A DNA stretch of 60,185 nt from Marinobacterium alkalitolerans (GCF_017776525.1 NZ_JACVEW010000022.1:1-60185); one strand, 5' to 3'. Shown: positions 8,854 through 19,424, counted from the stretch's first letter. Notes: generated by a model from the sequence alone, not told the origin. Translations and numbers: made by a program.

Positions 8854-9591
8854 TTACTGCATGGACTCTTCCGGAATCTCCGCATTGTGATACACGTTCT
8901 GGGTATCATCCAGATCTTCCAGTGCATCGATCAGCTTAAGGGCCTTGATGCCTGCATCAACGTCCAGCTCAACGGTGGTGGACGGGATCATGCCAACTTC
9001 AGCATAAACGGGCTCCAGACCGGCATCCACCAGCCCCTGCTTGACGTCCATGAAGTCCTGCGCGGGTGCAAATACATCGATGGAGCCATCTTCATTGGTC
9101 ACCACATCGTCAGCACCGGCTTCCAGCGCGGCTTCCATGATCGCTTCTTCATCCGCATCTTCACCAAAGGTGATCTGGCCCTTTTTCTCGAACAGGTAAG
9201 CCACGGAGCCGTTGGTGCCCAGATTACCGCCCGCCTTGTTGAAGGCCGCGCGTACCTGCGACACAGTACGGTTCACGTTATCGGTCATGCACTCAACCAG
9301 AATCGCGACACCGTTCGGGCCGTAGCCTTCATAGGTCAGCTCGTCGTAGTTGTCGCCTTCACCACCACCGGCACCACGCTGGATCGCCTTTTCGATGGTG
9401 TCCTTTTTCATGTTGGCACCCAGCGCCTTGTCGACAGCGGCGCGCAGGCGCGGGTTGTCATCCGGGTTTCCACCCCCCTCTTTCGCCGCTACTGTCAGCT
9501 CACGAATCAGCTTGGTGAAAATCTTGCCTCGCTTGGCATCCTGTGCTGCCTTGCGGTGCTTGATGTTAGCCCATTTGGAATGACCTGCCAT
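8854..9591 (-). CDS. yebC: YebC/PmpR-family DNA-binding regulator
   Basis: It is a 245-residue protein of the YebC/TACO1 family. The N-terminus [22 protein letters not shown] is diagnostic, followed by the conserved [11 protein letters not shown] and [11 protein letters not shown] segments. Family members act as transcription regulators (PmpR), and some as translation factors that relieve stalling on proline-rich motifs; which applies here cannot be told. Gene order aspS-yebC-ruvC is common in gammaproteobacteria. Confidence 0.95.
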   Translation of the reverse strand: MAGHSKWANIKHRKAAQDAKRGKIFTKLIRELTVAAKEGGGNPDDNPRLRAAVDKALGANMKKDTIEKAIQRGAGGGEGDNYDELTYEGYGPNGVAILVECMTDNVNRTVSQVRAAFNKAGGNLGTNGSVAYLFEKKGQITFGEDADEEAIMEAALEAGADDVVTNEDGSIDVFAPAQDFMDVKQGLVDAGLEPVYAEVGMIPSTTVELDVDAGIKALKLIDALEDLDDTQNVYHNAEIPEESMQ

Positions 9592-9614
9592 ATAACTACA
9601 TCCTCGATTGATTT

Positions 9615-9632
9615 CAGGGCCCGCAGGCCCTG
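9615..9632 (-). other. Inverted repeat between aspS and yebC
   Basis: CAGGGCC and GGCCCTG form a perfect seven-base-pair hairpin with a four-base loop in the 92-base gap. No T run follows on the minus strand, so it is a weak terminator or an RNA-processing hairpin. Confidence 0.4.
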
Positions 9633-9683
9633 TTCATCTATTCGTATGGTTAGCGGCCGCCTGGCCGACCTGACCGGGAACGA

Positions 9684-11447
9684 TCAGGGAGTCTTGCGAA
9701 GCTTGATGTTCAGCTCACGCAGCTGTGCTGCACTGACTTCACCCGGGGCATCAGTCAGCAGACAGGCAGCACTCTGAGTTTTCGGGAAGGCAATCACTTC
9801 GCGGATAGACGAAGAGCCGGTCATCAGCATAACCAGTCGATCCAGACCGAATGCCAGACCACCGTGAGGCGGCGCACCGAACTTCAGCGCGTTCAGCAGG
9901 AAGCCGAACTTTTCTTCTGCCTCTTCGTCAGAGATGCCCAGCACCTTGAACACGGCCTTCTGCATGGCCTGGTCGTGGATACGGACAGAACCGCCACCCA
10001 GCTCGGTACCGTTCAGCACCATGTCATAGGCACGCGACAGCTTGCCTTCAGGCTGCTCGATCAGTTCTTCCGGCGAGCAGCTCGGCGCGGTGAACGGGTG
10101 ATGCAGCGCAGTCAGACCGCCATTGTCGGTTTCCTCGAACATCGGGAAGTCCACGACCCACAGCGGCGCCCATTCACGCTCGATCAGGTTCATGTCTTCG
10201 CCAACCTTGATGCGCAGAGCACCCAGCGCTTCGTTGACAATGTGTGCCTTGTCGGCACCGAAGAAGACGATATCACCATTCTTGGCTTCCAGACGCTCCA
10301 TCACCTTCATGGCAACGTCTTCACCCAGGAATTTGACGATCGGTGACTGGAGGCCTTCTGCGCCTTTTTCCAGTTCATTCACCTTGATCCACGCCAGCCC
10401 CTTGGCACCGTAGATACCAACAAACTTGGTGTAGTCATCGATGATCTTGCGTGTCAGCTCGGCACCACCCGGCACTTTCAGCGCCGCTACGCGACCTTTC
10501 GGATCCTTGGCAGGACCGGCAAAGACCTTGAACTCGATATCCTGCAGCAGGTCGGCAACGTCAACCAGTTCCAGCGGAATACGCAGGTCCGGCTTGTCGG
10601 AACCGAAGCGCTGCATGGCTTCCGCGTATGGCATACGCGGGAACTCACCCAGATCCACGTCCAGAATCTCGTTGAACAGGTCGCGGATCATGCCTTCGGT
10701 CAGCCCCATGATGCCTTCCTCGTCCATGAACGAGGTTTCGATGTCGATCTGGGTAAATTCAGGCTGACGATCTGCACGCAGGTCTTCGTCGCGGAAACAC
10801 TTGGCGATCTGGTAGTAGCGGTCAAAACCGGACACCATCAACAGCTGCTTGAACAGCTGAGGTGACTGCGGCAGCGCGAAGAAGCTGCCTTCATGCGTGC
10901 GGCTTGGCACCAGATAGTCGCGGGCACCTTCCGGCGTCGCGCGGGTCAGAATCGGGGTTTCAATATCCAGGAAGCCGTTTTCTTCCAGGTAGTTGCGGAT
11001 GTTGTGGGTAATTTTGGAGCGGAAACGCAGCTTGCGCTGGATTTCGGGACGACGCAGGTCGATGTAGCGGTGACGCAGACGGACATCCTCACCCACTTGC
11101 TGGTGTTCATCGAGCTGGAACGGAGGTGTCTCGGCCTTGTTCAGAATGACCAGTTCCTTACCCAGTACTTCGATTTCACCCGTGCCCATTTCCGGGTTAA
11201 TGGTGCCTTCAGGACGCGCACGCACAGTGCCGCGCACCTCTACAACGTACTCGTTGCGCACACTATCGGCCAGATTGAAGCTTTCTTCGCGGTCGGGGTC
11301 GAAAACAACCTGAGCGATACCTTCGCGGTCACGAAGATCGAGGAAAATCACGCCACCGTGGTCACGACGGCGGTGAACCCAGCCGCTCAGTGTGACATCT
11401 TCACCAATGTGTTCTGCTCTGAGATCGCCGCAATAATGGCTGCGCAT
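9684..11447 (-). CDS. aspS: Aspartyl-tRNA synthetase
   Basis: AspS is the class II synthetase that charges tRNA-Asp in the cytoplasm. The ATG at 11447 opens the conserved MRSHYCGDL start with AGGA upstream; an ATG 14 codons further upstream is ignored. The N-terminal OB fold carries [19 protein letters not shown]. Motif 2 reads [19 protein letters not shown] and motif 3 reads [15 protein letters not shown]. The 587 residues include the bacterial GAD insert. It is transcribed ahead of yebC. Confidence 0.97.
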   Translation of the reverse strand: MRSHYCGDLRAEHIGEDVTLSGWVHRRRDHGGVIFLDLRDREGIAQVVFDPDREESFNLADSVRNEYVVEVRGTVRARPEGTINPEMGTGEIEVLGKELVILNKAETPPFQLDEHQQVGEDVRLRHRYIDLRRPEIQRKLRFRSKITHNIRNYLEENGFLDIETPILTRATPEGARDYLVPSRTHEGSFFALPQSPQLFKQLLMVSGFDRYYQIAKCFRDEDLRADRQPEFTQIDIETSFMDEEGIMGLTEGMIRDLFNEILDVDLGEFPRMPYAEAMQRFGSDKPDLRIPLELVDVADLLQDIEFKVFAGPAKDPKGRVAALKVPGGAELTRKIIDDYTKFVGIYGAKGLAWIKVNELEKGAEGLQSPIVKFLGEDVAMKVMERLEAKNGDIVFFGADKAHIVNEALGALRIKVGEDMNLIEREWAPLWVVDFPMFEETDNGGLTALHHPFTAPSCSPEELIEQPEGKLSRAYDMVLNGTELGGGSVRIHDQAMQKAVFKVLGISDEEAEEKFGFLLNALKFGAPPHGGLAFGLDRLVMLMTGSSSIREVIAFPKTQSAACLLTDAPGEVSAAQLRELNIKLRKTP

Positions 11448-11512
11448 AGTATCCTGTTCCTGTATCCGAGTGTGCAACGTGGAATTCAAAGGCGGGGATT
11501 ATAACCGATTTG

Positions 11513-11533
11513 GCCGGGCCTGACAGGCCCGGC
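11513..11533 (-). other. GC-rich hairpin downstream of the HIT gene
   Basis: GCCGGGCC and GGCCCGGC form a perfect eight-base-pair stem with a five-base loop, 20 bases past the HIT stop. No T tract follows, so termination is only possible. Confidence 0.45.
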
Positions 11534-11553
11534 GGCGGGAATGCATCCGATGA

Positions 11554-12000
11554 TCAGTTATGAGGTTCAAATGCCAGTTCACCCTGAAGCAAAACCTCCA
11601 GCTTGCCACGCACCTGAGCAAGGGCTTCGTCCGTGTAGGGAACGGCCGGCACTTTGCCCCAGACCGGCCCGGGCCAGGCAGGATCCGATTCACGGCGTGC
11701 AATGACATGCATGTGTAACTGCGGCACCATATTGCCCAGCGTCGCCACATTCATCTTGCGTGCCTGAAACAGGTCCGCCAGTGTTTCCGACAGCTCGCTG
11801 GCTTCCTGAATCAGTTGCTGCTGCTCACTGGCCGGCAAATGATAGATTTCGGTCACCCCGGCTCTGCGCGGAACCAGAATGAACCAGGGGTATTGGCTAT
11901 CATTCATCAGTAACAGCCGGCACAGGGGGAAGTCACCAATGGCGATGGTGTCGGTCACAAGACGGGGGTCCAGCTCAAATTCAAGCTCCAACTCGTCCAT
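11554..12000 (-). CDS. HIT-family (histidine triad) protein
   Basis: It is a small nucleotide-binding hydrolase or transferase of 148 residues. The active-site motif reads QLHMHVIAR at about residues 94-102, so the first His of the triad is Gln, as in a common proteobacterial subgroup. It is followed by the subgroup-typical DPAWPGPVWG. The substrate cannot be told from sequence. The start ATG is 51 bases from the divergent GNAT gene, so the two share a compact promoter region. Confidence 0.88.
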   Translation of the reverse strand: MDELELEFELDPRLVTDTIAIGDFPLCRLLLMNDSQYPWFILVPRRAGVTEIYHLPASEQQQLIQEASELSETLADLFQARKMNVATLGNMVPQLHMHVIARRESDPAWPGPVWGKVPAVPYTDEALAQVRGKLEVLLQGELAFEPHN

Positions 12001-12051
12001 TCAGGGCTCCTTATCAGAATCCAAACAGTGACATGATTAGTATAGGCCAGC

Positions 12052-13193
12052 ATGTATAAAGTCAATCTGCACCCCTCTATCAGTGACATAGCGGCCGACG
12101 AGTGGGACCTGCTGTGCAATACCCGATACCCGTTTATCCAGCATGCATTCCTGTCTGCACTGGAAGAGTCCGGCAGCGTAGGCAGCGACACCGGCTGGCA
12201 GCCGCTGCACGCGCGCGTAACCGATGAGCATGACCGGCCCGTCATGGTGATCCCGCTTTACCTGAAATCTCACTCCTGGGGCGAATATGTATTCGACTGG
12301 GCCTGGGCAGATGCCTATGAGCGCAACGGGCTGCCTTATTACCCGAAACTCGTGAACGCCATTCCCTTTACGCCGGCAACAGGCCCCCGCTTTGGCAGCA
12401 ACCTGCCGACCGCTGAGGCCTGGGCGCTGCTTCCGGTCATTTTGGACCAGATCATGCAGGATATCAGCGCCTCATCCTGGCACTGCCTCTTTCCTCAGGC
12501 GACAGCACGCGAGCATGTCGAACCCTCGGTACTGAGTCGACTTGGCACCCAGTACCACTGGTTCAACCCTGGCCATGAACATTTCGATGATTTTCTCGAC
12601 ACCTTCACATCACGCAAGCGAAAGTCGGTGCGCCGTGAACGACGCAAGGTTCAGGAGCAGTCAGTTTTACTTAAACGACTGACGGGGGCTGACATCACGC
12701 GGGAGCGGCTGGACCAGTTCTACCGCTTTTACCAGATGACCTATCTCAAGCGGGGTCGCCAGGGCTACCTGAGCCCCGATTTTTTCACCTGTTACACGCA
12801 CGCATGCCGGACAGCCTGCTGCTGGTAACCGCCGAGGCGGAGCCTGAATCACGACCGGTCGCGGCAGCACTGTACTTCATGGATGACCAAACACTATACG
12901 GGCGCTACTGGGGCTGTATTGAACAGTATGACAGCCTGCATTTTGAGGCCTGCTACTATCAGGGAATCGAGTTCTGTATCGAACGGCGACTGCAACGGTT
13001 CGATCCCGGGGCGCAGGGTGAGCACAAGATACAGCGGGGCTTTGAGCCGGTCAGAACCTGGTCCTTGCATCGGATGGCGCATCCCGACTTCCACCGAGCA
13101 GTTGATCGGTTCCTGGATGAAGAGCGCGAAATGATGCAGGAGCAGATCGAGATGCTGAACACCTGGCTGCCGTTCAAGCAGCCAGGCGATTGA
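12052..13193 (+). pseudogene. GNAT/FemAB-like acyltransferase (DUF482-type), split by a one-base shift
   Basis: Two open frames, 12052-12828 and one entered before ATG 12804, together make one protein. The first half ends in YLKRGRQGYLSPDFF and then runs into unrelated residues and a stop. The second begins, in the other frame, HLLHARMPDSLLLV and continues with GRYWGC, YDSLHFEACYYQG and FDPGAQGEHKI, which are typical of this family. The shift falls in a run of six Ts (12780-12785). One extra T gives an uninterrupted 380-residue frame, exactly divisible by three. It could be a sequencing error, a real mutation or a recoding site. The function of the family is not established beyond similarity to acyl-CoA N-acyltransferases. 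Confidence 0.85.
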
Positions 13194-13202
13194 ACAGGCG
13201 GG

Positions 13203-14519
13203 TCAGAGCACCATGGCCGCAGCCCAGCCGGCGAGCAGCAAAGGCAGGTTGTAGTGCAGGAAGGTCGGGACAACCGTATCCCAGATATGATGATGCTGGC
13301 CATCAACATTCAGACCCGAGGTTGGCCCCAGGGTGGAGTCAGACGCAGGAGAGCCTGCGTCGCCCAGCGCACCGGCAGTGCCCACCAGGGCTACAATCGC
13401 CAGCGGGCTGAAGCCCAGTGACAGTGCCAGCGGCACGTAGATCGCGGCAATGATCGGAATGGTCGAAAACGACGAGCCAATACCCAGCGTCACCAGCAAG
13501 CCTACAACCAACATCAGCAGGGCCGCCAGCGCCTTGTTGCCACCAATCAGATCAGCCGTACCACTGACCAGCGTGGCAATTTCGCCCGTTTCGCGCATCA
13601 CCTCGGCAAAGCCGGCTGCCGTGATCATGATAAAGCCGATCATGGCCATCATCTTCATGCCGTCAATCAGGACCCCATCCGCCTGTTTCCAGCGGATAAT
13701 CCCGGTCAGTGTACACACCATATACCCGGCCAGTGCCCCCAGCACCATGGAGCCACTCCAGAGCTGAATACCAAAGGCCGCCAGTATGGCCGCACCAACT
13801 GACAACAGACGCATGGGGCTGTAGTTGACCTCGACACGCTCCGCTGCCTGCAGTCGCTCCATGTCGTACTGTCTTGGCTTGCGGTAGCTGAACAGCGCCA
13901 GCACAAGGCCGGCCAGCATGCCCAGTGCCGGGATCCACATGGCAGCCATCACATTGATGCCATCGGTCGCCAGGCCGTTATCCGCCACGTTCTGCAGCAG
14001 GATGTTATGCAGGTAGATGCCACCAAAGCCCACCGGCAGGAACATGTAAGGCGTCACCAGGCCGAATGTGAGTACACATGCGATGAGACGGCGATCCAGC
14101 TGCATTTTGCTCATCACCATGAGCAGCGGCGGTACCAGCAGCGGAATAAACGCGATATGGATGGGAATCAGGTTCTGAGACGAAATGGCCACGGCCACCA
14201 GCGCCAGCACCAGCGCGTACTTGACCATACGCCCCTTATGGCCATCACTGTTCCCCAGCTTGCGCTGGACCATGTCCGCCATGGCATGCGGCAGACCCGA
14301 CTGGGCAATGGCAACAGCAAAGCCGCCCAGCATGGCATAGCTCAGTGCAACTTCGGCACCACCGCCTATGCCACCACTGAACACATCCAGCGTATGCTCA
14401 AGCCCCATGCCCGACAGTAAACCGGCGGTCAATGCACCGACAACCAGCGCCACCACCACCGGTGTGCGCAGAAGGCTTAAAACCAGCATCACGACAACCG
14501 CCGCGAGTACAGCATTCAT
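13203..14519 (-). CDS. Na+/H+ antiporter family membrane protein
   Basis: It is a polytopic inner-membrane protein of 438 residues with about ten or more hydrophobic helices. It resembles the Na+/H+ antiporter (NhaC-like, YuiF) family: the N-terminal [28 protein letters not shown], and [20 protein letters not shown] near the C-terminus. The substrate could be Na+/H+ or an amino acid. ATG 14519 follows GGGGGAG; a longer frame adds 21 poor residues. It converges on the broken GNAT gene with nine bases between them. Confidence 0.85.
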   Translation of the reverse strand: MNAVLAAVVVMLVLSLLRTPVVVALVVGALTAGLLSGMGLEHTLDVFSGGIGGGAEVALSYAMLGGFAVAIAQSGLPHAMADMVQRKLGNSDGHKGRMVKYALVLALVAVAISSQNLIPIHIAFIPLLVPPLLMVMSKMQLDRRLIACVLTFGLVTPYMFLPVGFGGIYLHNILLQNVADNGLATDGINVMAAMWIPALGMLAGLVLALFSYRKPRQYDMERLQAAERVEVNYSPMRLLSVGAAILAAFGIQLWSGSMVLGALAGYMVCTLTGIIRWKQADGVLIDGMKMMAMIGFIMITAAGFAEVMRETGEIATLVSGTADLIGGNKALAALLMLVVGLLVTLGIGSSFSTIPIIAAIYVPLALSLGFSPLAIVALVGTAGALGDAGSPASDSTLGPTSGLNVDGQHHHIWDTVVPTFLHYNLPLLLAGWAAAMVL

Positions 14520-14600
14520 CTTTTTTCTCCCCCAAGGCAAGCCTAGCCAGATACAAAAAAGCGCGCACTCTGCAGCAGTCACCCGGAGAAGTCAAACCGC

Positions 14601-15218
14601 TCAGCGACGGTCGATGCGAAACACCTCATCCAGACTGGCGTACTCGGACCCGCCCAGGCGAGCCAGGGGCTTGATCCTGTCAGCGTCAAACCGAACCCGC
14701 CCCTTCCCGTCTTCAAAGCAGACCCGGTCGTCGATCCAGACTTTTTCGACCTCAACCAGGAACAGGTTCTGAGGCTTGTTACCCACCTCCAAGTGCTGAT
14801 AGAGCCTGCAGGCCAGTGCAATGGGTGCCGCTGCCAACCGCTGCAGGCCGGTGCCTTCGAAGCCCACCAGCTCCAGCCCCAGCCGCTCCACTTCTGACTC
14901 GCCAAAAGCCATCTCTTGCGCAGAGTCAGTGACCCATTGGGCCTGACTGTCCGTGGCGATGTGTACCACGCCGCGCTGCCTTTCTGTCAGGTTGCGTACA
15001 CTGTCCTTGGCCTCTCCACTGGTCTTGTTGCCCATCGAGAGCATCAGAATGGGCGGATCGCTGCAGACAACGTTAAAGAATGAAAAAGGGGCAAGGTTGA
15101 ACTGGCTGGCCTGGTCATCATTGGGCGTCAGTAACCATGCGACCGGTCTGGGAATTATGATCTGGGTCAAGGCATGGTAAATATCGACCGGTGCCATATT
15201 TTCGGGCTGAAGTATCAT
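14601..15218 (-). CDS. Flavin reductase-like, FMN-binding split-barrel protein
   Basis: It is a 205-residue protein with the split-barrel flavin reductase pattern: IIIPRPVAWLLTPND near the start, NLAPFSFFNVVCSDPPILMLSM, and KDSVRNLTERQ. Such proteins bind FMN and may reduce flavin or be conserved FMN enzymes of unknown role. AGGAG lies six bases before the ATG. It lies upstream of the antiporter gene with an 81-base gap and may be co-transcribed with it. Confidence 0.85.
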   Translation of the reverse strand: MILQPENMAPVDIYHALTQIIIPRPVAWLLTPNDDQASQFNLAPFSFFNVVCSDPPILMLSMGNKTSGEAKDSVRNLTERQRGVVHIATDSQAQWVTDSAQEMAFGESEVERLGLELVGFEGTGLQRLAAAPIALACRLYQHLEVGNKPQNLFLVEVEKVWIDDRVCFEDGKGRVRFDADRIKPLARLGGSEYASLDEVFRIDRR

Positions 15219-15445
15219 TGCTGCTCCTGCTCAATGTCACTGGGTGGCACAGAATACCACCTTTACCCTTTCGCTCCGATTTTTGTGCGCAAACGCAGCA
15301 TGAGACATTCTTCAGCTTTGATTGGAGTGGATGAAAAATACGCAGCGCGCACAGCTCGCAAAATATCCCCTCCCCTCTAAACTGAGAAACTCAGGTTTTG
15401 GTTTCAACTCAGATCACCCCCACAAAACGGTGCAGGAGGAATGGC
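15219..15445. other. Intergenic region between divergent flavin reductase and small ORF
   Basis: The 227 bases hold no convincing gene. There is an imperfect hairpin (GGTGG/CCACC, around 15241-15260) and an imperfect AAACTGAG/CTCAGGTTT repeat near 15377-15397 followed by Ts. It must contain the divergent promoters, but I cannot assign clear -35/-10 boxes. Confidence 0.5.
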
Positions 15446-15721
15446 ATGTTGACATACGAAGAGTGCCTGGAGATGAGCGAACTGTCGGCTGACGAAATTG
15501 CAGCCATTGCGGAACATGAGCATATGGACCCCATGATCGCCGTAGCGCTGGGTCATTACCTGGTGACCCATGATGGCGAGCAGCGCATTCAGCGCTTCAT
15601 CATTGATGATATTGAAAGAGCCAAGCGGTGTGGCGACCAGAAAAAGCAGGCACTCCTGAACAGCGCCCTGCAGCATTTCATTGCCACTCACCCCTCACAT
15701 CAGGTTCCACGGGCATCCTGA
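15446..15721 (+). CDS. Small conserved-looking protein of unknown function
   Basis: It has 91 residues, is acidic and largely helical, starting MLTYEECLEMSELSADEIAAI and containing DDIERAKRCGDQ. The start at 15446 is preceded by a near-perfect AGGAGGA. I recall similar short proteins annotated as hypothetical in pseudomonads, but no function is known to me. There is no signal peptide or membrane helix. It has its own terminator. Confidence 0.8.
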   Translation: MLTYEECLEMSELSADEIAAIAEHEHMDPMIAVALGHYLVTHDGEQRIQRFIIDDIERAKRCGDQKKQALLNSALQHFIATHPSHQVPRAS

Positions 15722-15792
15722 GATCATTCGAGCAGGCGTCAAGGCAGCAGTCGGGAAGATAGCGGCTCCAGAGCAAAGCCGCCAGAGAACTT

Positions 15793-15823
15793 GGCCACGG
15801 CATGAAGCCGTGGCCTTTTATTT
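15793..15823 (+). terminator. Rho-independent terminator after the 91-residue ORF
   Basis: A perfect nine-base-pair stem (GGCCACGGC/GCCGTGGCC, loop of five) is followed by TTTTATTT on the plus strand. It lies 71 bases past the stop. The T tract runs into the etfA stop codon of the other strand. Confidence 0.88.
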
Positions 15824-16751
15824 ACAGTGAGCTATCCAGCTCCGGTAGTGCCGTAAACAGGTCAGCCACCAGACCGTAATCGGCCACCTGGAAAATCGGG
15901 GCTTCCTCATCCTTGTTGATCGCAACAATCACCTTGGAGTCTTTCATCCCGGCCAGATGTTGAATCGCGCCCGAAATACCGACGGCGATGTACAGCTCCG
16001 GCGCCACAATTTTACCGGTCTGCCCTACCTGCATGTCATTGGGAGCAAAGCCGGCATCAACCGCCGCACGAGAAGCCCCCACGGCAGCCCCCAGCTTGTC
16101 GGCAACCTTCTCGAGCAGGTGGAAGTGTTCGCTGTCAGCCATGCCACGCCCGCCGGAAATAACGACACGCGCCGACGTCAGTTCCGGCCGATCAGACTGC
16201 GCCATCTCTTCACTGATATAGCGGCTCAGCCCCGTGTCCTCCACCTGTTCCAGCGATTCCACGGCTGCCGAGCCTCCTTCGGCGGATACAGCATCGAATG
16301 CAGTACCGCGCACGGTGATCACTTTGACCGGATCCAGCGACTGAACCGTTGCAATGGCATTACCGGCATAGATCGGCCGGGCAAAGGTATCTGCAGATTC
16401 AACCTTGATAATGTCCGATACCTGACCTACATCCAGCAGTGCTGCCACGCGCGGCATGAAGTTTTTGCCGTTGGCAGTTGCGGGCGCCAGAATATGCGTA
16501 AAGCCTTCTGCCAGTGACACAATCAGCGCCGCCATATTCTCGGCGATCTCATGATCATAGGCACTGTTGTCTGCCACCAGAACCTTGGCGACACCTTCGG
16601 CACTGGCTGCCGCCTGACCGGCCGCTGAGCAGCCGTTGCCTGCTACCAGCAGGGTCACGTCCCCCCCAATTTGTGCCGCCGCAGCCAGGGTGCTCAGAGT
16701 CGAGGGCTTGAGCGTTTCATTATCGTGTTCAGCAATTACCAGAATGCTCAT
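15822..16751 (-). CDS. etfA: Electron transfer flavoprotein alpha subunit
   Basis: EtfA forms the FAD-binding half of the soluble ETF that takes electrons from acyl-CoA dehydrogenases. The N-terminal domain starts [11 protein letters not shown]. The FAD domain carries [24 protein letters not shown] and the C-terminal [20 protein letters not shown]. It has 309 residues. It overlaps the etfB stop by one base, so the two are coupled. Confidence 0.97.
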   Translation of the reverse strand: MSILVIAEHDNETLKPSTLSTLAAAAQIGGDVTLLVAGNGCSAAGQAAASAEGVAKVLVADNSAYDHEIAENMAALIVSLAEGFTHILAPATANGKNFMPRVAALLDVGQVSDIIKVESADTFARPIYAGNAIATVQSLDPVKVITVRGTAFDAVSAEGGSAAVESLEQVEDTGLSRYISEEMAQSDRPELTSARVVISGGRGMADSEHFHLLEKVADKLGAAVGASRAAVDAGFAPNDMQVGQTGKIVAPELYIAVGISGAIQHLAGMKDSKVIVAINKDEEAPIFQVADYGLVADLFTALPELDSSL

Positions 16752-17500
16752 CAGATCACCTTCGCCTCGTTTTTCAGTTTATCGACCAGCTCAGCCACAT
16801 CAGCCACCTTGATACCCGCAGAGCGCTCAGCCGGCGGTTCAACCTTGAGCAGCCGGGTATTGGCTTTTATCTCCACACCCAGATCTGCCGGTGTCAGCGT
16901 ATCCAGCGGCTTGCGCTTGGCCTTCATGATGTTGGGCAGAGACGCATAGCGGGGCTCATTCAGGCGCAGATCGGTGGTTACCACAGCCGGTGTATTCAGT
17001 TCTACCGTCTGCAGACCCCCATCCACTTCACGGGTTACCTGCAGCGTGTTGCCGTCAACCTTGATTTCGGACGCGAAGGTCCCCTGACCCATACCGGTCA
17101 ATGCGGCCAGCATCTGGCCGGTCTGGTTGTTATCGCTGTCAATCGCCTGCTTGCCCATCAGCACCAGATCAGGCTGTTCCTTCTCCACCACCTTGGCCAA
17201 AAGCTTGGCAACCGAGAGAGATTCCAGCGGCTCGTCACTCTGAACCAGAATGGCACGGTCAGCACCCAGCGCCAGCGCCGTGCGAAGCTGCTCCTGCGCG
17301 GCCTGCGGCCCCAGCGAAACAACGACGACTTCCGTTGCCGTACCGGCTTCCTTCAATCGAACCGCCTCCTCAACTGCGATTTCACAGAAGGGGTTGATCG
17401 CCATCTTCACATTGTTGAGATCCACGTCGGAGTTGTCCGACTTGACCCGGACCTTGACGTTGTAATCGATAACTCGCTTAACCGTTACCAGAACCTTCAT
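16751..17500 (-). CDS. etfB: Electron transfer flavoprotein beta subunit
   Basis: EtfB is the AMP-binding subunit of ETF. It begins [17 protein letters not shown] and has the conserved recognition-loop region [21 protein letters not shown] in variant form (residues about 120-140). It has 249 residues. A Shine-Dalgarno-like AAGGTAAGG precedes the ATG. It is divergent from the ETF-ubiquinone oxidoreductase gene. Confidence 0.97.
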   Translation of the reverse strand: MKVLVTVKRVIDYNVKVRVKSDNSDVDLNNVKMAINPFCEIAVEEAVRLKEAGTATEVVVVSLGPQAAQEQLRTALALGADRAILVQSDEPLESLSVAKLLAKVVEKEQPDLVLMGKQAIDSDNNQTGQMLAALTGMGQGTFASEIKVDGNTLQVTREVDGGLQTVELNTPAVVTTDLRLNEPRYASLPNIMKAKRKPLDTLTPADLGVEIKANTRLLKVEPPAERSAGIKVADVAELVDKLKNEAKVI

Positions 17501-17648
17501 TGCGTTACCCTTACCTTGTGTATTTGACCGCGTATTGCAGCCTCACCGCTTGCGGGTGCTGTCCTGCATCATAACCAGCGACACAGAATAAGCAATAACC
17601 CTGATTTGAAAGCCTTATCCCTCGCCAAAAGGGGCTGGCGCTTTACAA

Positions 17649-17666
17649 ATAAGGGTTTTTACTTAT
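17649..17666. promoter_or_regulatory. ATAAGGG-type inverted repeat in the etfB / ETF-QO intergenic region
   Basis: ATAAG and CTTAT flank an eight-base spacer (GGTTTTTA), a perfect five-base-pair inverted repeat. Close relatives occur at 33945, 42299 and 59519, all next to acyl-CoA or branched-chain catabolic genes. It is a candidate operator for an unknown regulator. Confidence 0.45.
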
Positions 17667-17703
17667 GATAGCGCAGATAGACATGTCATACGATGTGGCA
17701 CAC

Positions 17704-17715
17704 AACAATAAGAAC
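17704..17715 (+). promoter_or_regulatory. A-rich AAnAAnAA tract upstream of the ETF-QO start
   Basis: AACAATAAGAAC contains two overlapping AAnAAnAA matches, about 30 bases before the GTG start. This is the pattern bound by Hfq, with Crc, in catabolite repression of pseudomonads. Confidence 0.4.
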
Positions 17716-17744
17716 ACAGCATCCACACCGATGGAGGAAATACC

Positions 17745-19394
17745 GTGAATCGTGAATCGATGGAATTTGATGTTGTCGTCGTCGGCGCCGGCCCTGCTGG
17801 CCTGTCCGCTGCCTGCCGCCTGATGCAGCAGGCGCAAGCCGCCGAGCAGGAACTCACCGTCTGTGTGGTGGAGAAAGGCTCCGAAGTCGGTGCCCATATC
17901 CTTTCCGGTGCCGTCATGGAAACACGTGCACTCGACGAACTCTTCCCGGATTGGAAAGAAAAAGGCGCACCTTTGAATACTGCGGTCACTGAAGACCAGG
18001 TATTCATGCTGAAGGATGCAAACAGCGCATCCCGACTGCCCAATGCCTTCGTACCCAAAACCATGCACAACGACGGCAACTATATTGTCAGCCTCGGCAA
18101 CGTCACCCGCTGGTTGGCGGAACAGGCCGAGCAGCTGGGCGTGGAAGTGTTCCCGGGCTTTGCAGCAGCAGAAGTACTGTACAACGAAGATGGCAGCGTC
18201 AAGGGTATTGCCACCGGTGATATGGGCGTAACGGCCAATGGCGAGCAGGGCCCCAACTATATGCCCGGCATGGAGCTGCATGCCAAATACACCATTTTCT
18301 CCGAAGGCTGCCGTGGCCATTTGGGCAAGCAGCTGATCGAAAAATTTGCCCTCGACAAGGATGCCGACCCGCAGCACTACGGTATTGGTATCAAGGAACT
18401 CTGGGATATCGATCCGGCCAAACACAAGCCCGGCCTGGTCGTACATGGCTCCGGCTGGCCCCTGAGTGACGGCGCCAGCGGCGGCTTCTTCCTCTACCAT
18501 GCCGAAGACAATCAGGTTGTTGTAGGCCTGATCATTGACCTGAACTACTCAAACCCCTGGTTGAGCCCGTTCGATGAATTCCAGCGCATGAAACACCACC
18601 CTGAGATCAAGCAGTATCTCGAGGGCGGCAAGCGTGTTGCTTATGGTGCGCGCGCCATCACCAAAGGCGGCTTCAATACCCTGCCGAAGATGACCATGCC
18701 GGGTGCCTTGCTGATCGGCTGTGACGCCGGCACCCTTAATTTCTCCAAGATCAAGGGCATTCATACGGCAATGAAGTCCGGTATGCTGGCGGCTGAATCC
18801 ATCGTTGAAGCCCTTGCCAAGGGTGATGAAGGCGGCAAGGATCTGACCGGGTTTACCGATGCCTACACCTCCTCCTGGCTGTATGACGAACTCTATCGTG
18901 CCCGCAATTTCGGTCCTGCGATGCACAAGTTTGGTCCCTACCTGGGGGGCGCCTTCAACTACATCGACCAGAACTGGTTTGGCGGCAAGATCCCCGTCAC
19001 CCTGCACGACACGCACAAGGATCACGAGCAGCTCAAGCCTGCCAGCGACTGCACGGAGATTCAGTATCCGAAGCCGGACGGTGTACTCTCATTCGACAAG
19101 CTCTCGTCTGTTTTCCTCTCCAATACCAACCACGAGGAAGATCAGCCCTGCCATCTGCAACTGAAGGATGCCAGCATCCCGATCAGCCAGAACCTGCCGA
19201 AGTTCGCCGAGCCGGCCCAGCGCTACTGCCCGGCAGGCGTATACGAGGTTGTTGAGGGCGACGAGGGACCACAGTTCCAGATCAATGCGCAGAACTGCGT
19301 GCACTGTAAGACCTGTGATATCAAGGATCCGGCCCAGAACATTACCTGGGTTGTCCCTGAGGGCGCCGGCGGCCCCAACTACCCCAACATGTAA
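17745..19394 (+). CDS. Electron transfer flavoprotein-ubiquinone oxidoreductase
   Basis: It passes electrons from reduced ETF to the quinone pool at the inner membrane. The FAD-binding GAGPAG is at about residues 14-19. The middle part carries the quinone and membrane-patch region, and the C-terminal ferredoxin-like domain has NCVHCKTCDIKDP plus an earlier Cys (RYCPAGVYE) for one 4Fe-4S cluster. It has 549 residues. The start is a GTG seven bases after GGAGG. It is divergent from etfBA, and together they serve the dehydrogenases at 31.0, 42.9 and 57.7 kb. Confidence 0.96.
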   Translation: MNRESMEFDVVVVGAGPAGLSAACRLMQQAQAAEQELTVCVVEKGSEVGAHILSGAVMETRALDELFPDWKEKGAPLNTAVTEDQVFMLKDANSASRLPNAFVPKTMHNDGNYIVSLGNVTRWLAEQAEQLGVEVFPGFAAAEVLYNEDGSVKGIATGDMGVTANGEQGPNYMPGMELHAKYTIFSEGCRGHLGKQLIEKFALDKDADPQHYGIGIKELWDIDPAKHKPGLVVHGSGWPLSDGASGGFFLYHAEDNQVVVGLIIDLNYSNPWLSPFDEFQRMKHHPEIKQYLEGGKRVAYGARAITKGGFNTLPKMTMPGALLIGCDAGTLNFSKIKGIHTAMKSGMLAAESIVEALAKGDEGGKDLTGFTDAYTSSWLYDELYRARNFGPAMHKFGPYLGGAFNYIDQNWFGGKIPVTLHDTHKDHEQLKPASDCTEIQYPKPDGVLSFDKLSSVFLSNTNHEEDQPCHLQLKDASIPISQNLPKFAEPAQRYCPAGVYEVVEGDEGPQFQINAQNCVHCKTCDIKDPAQNITWVVPEGAGGPNYPNM

Positions 19395-19400
19395 TCTTTC

Positions 19401-19424
19401 GGGGCCGGCCCCGGTGTCGGCCCC
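19401..19424 (+). terminator. Possible weak terminator after ETF-QO
   Basis: GGGGCCG and CGGCCCC form a seven-base-pair stem with a ten-base loop just after the stop. The following sequence is C-rich and Ts come only about 25 bases later. Confidence 0.35.

Noticed and set aside
12780-12840. Programmed -1 frameshift as the firm explanation for the split GNAT gene
   Set aside because: The slippery heptamer is good, but the only nearby hairpin is short and 42 bases away, and homopolymer errors are common, so it is kept only as one hypothesis.
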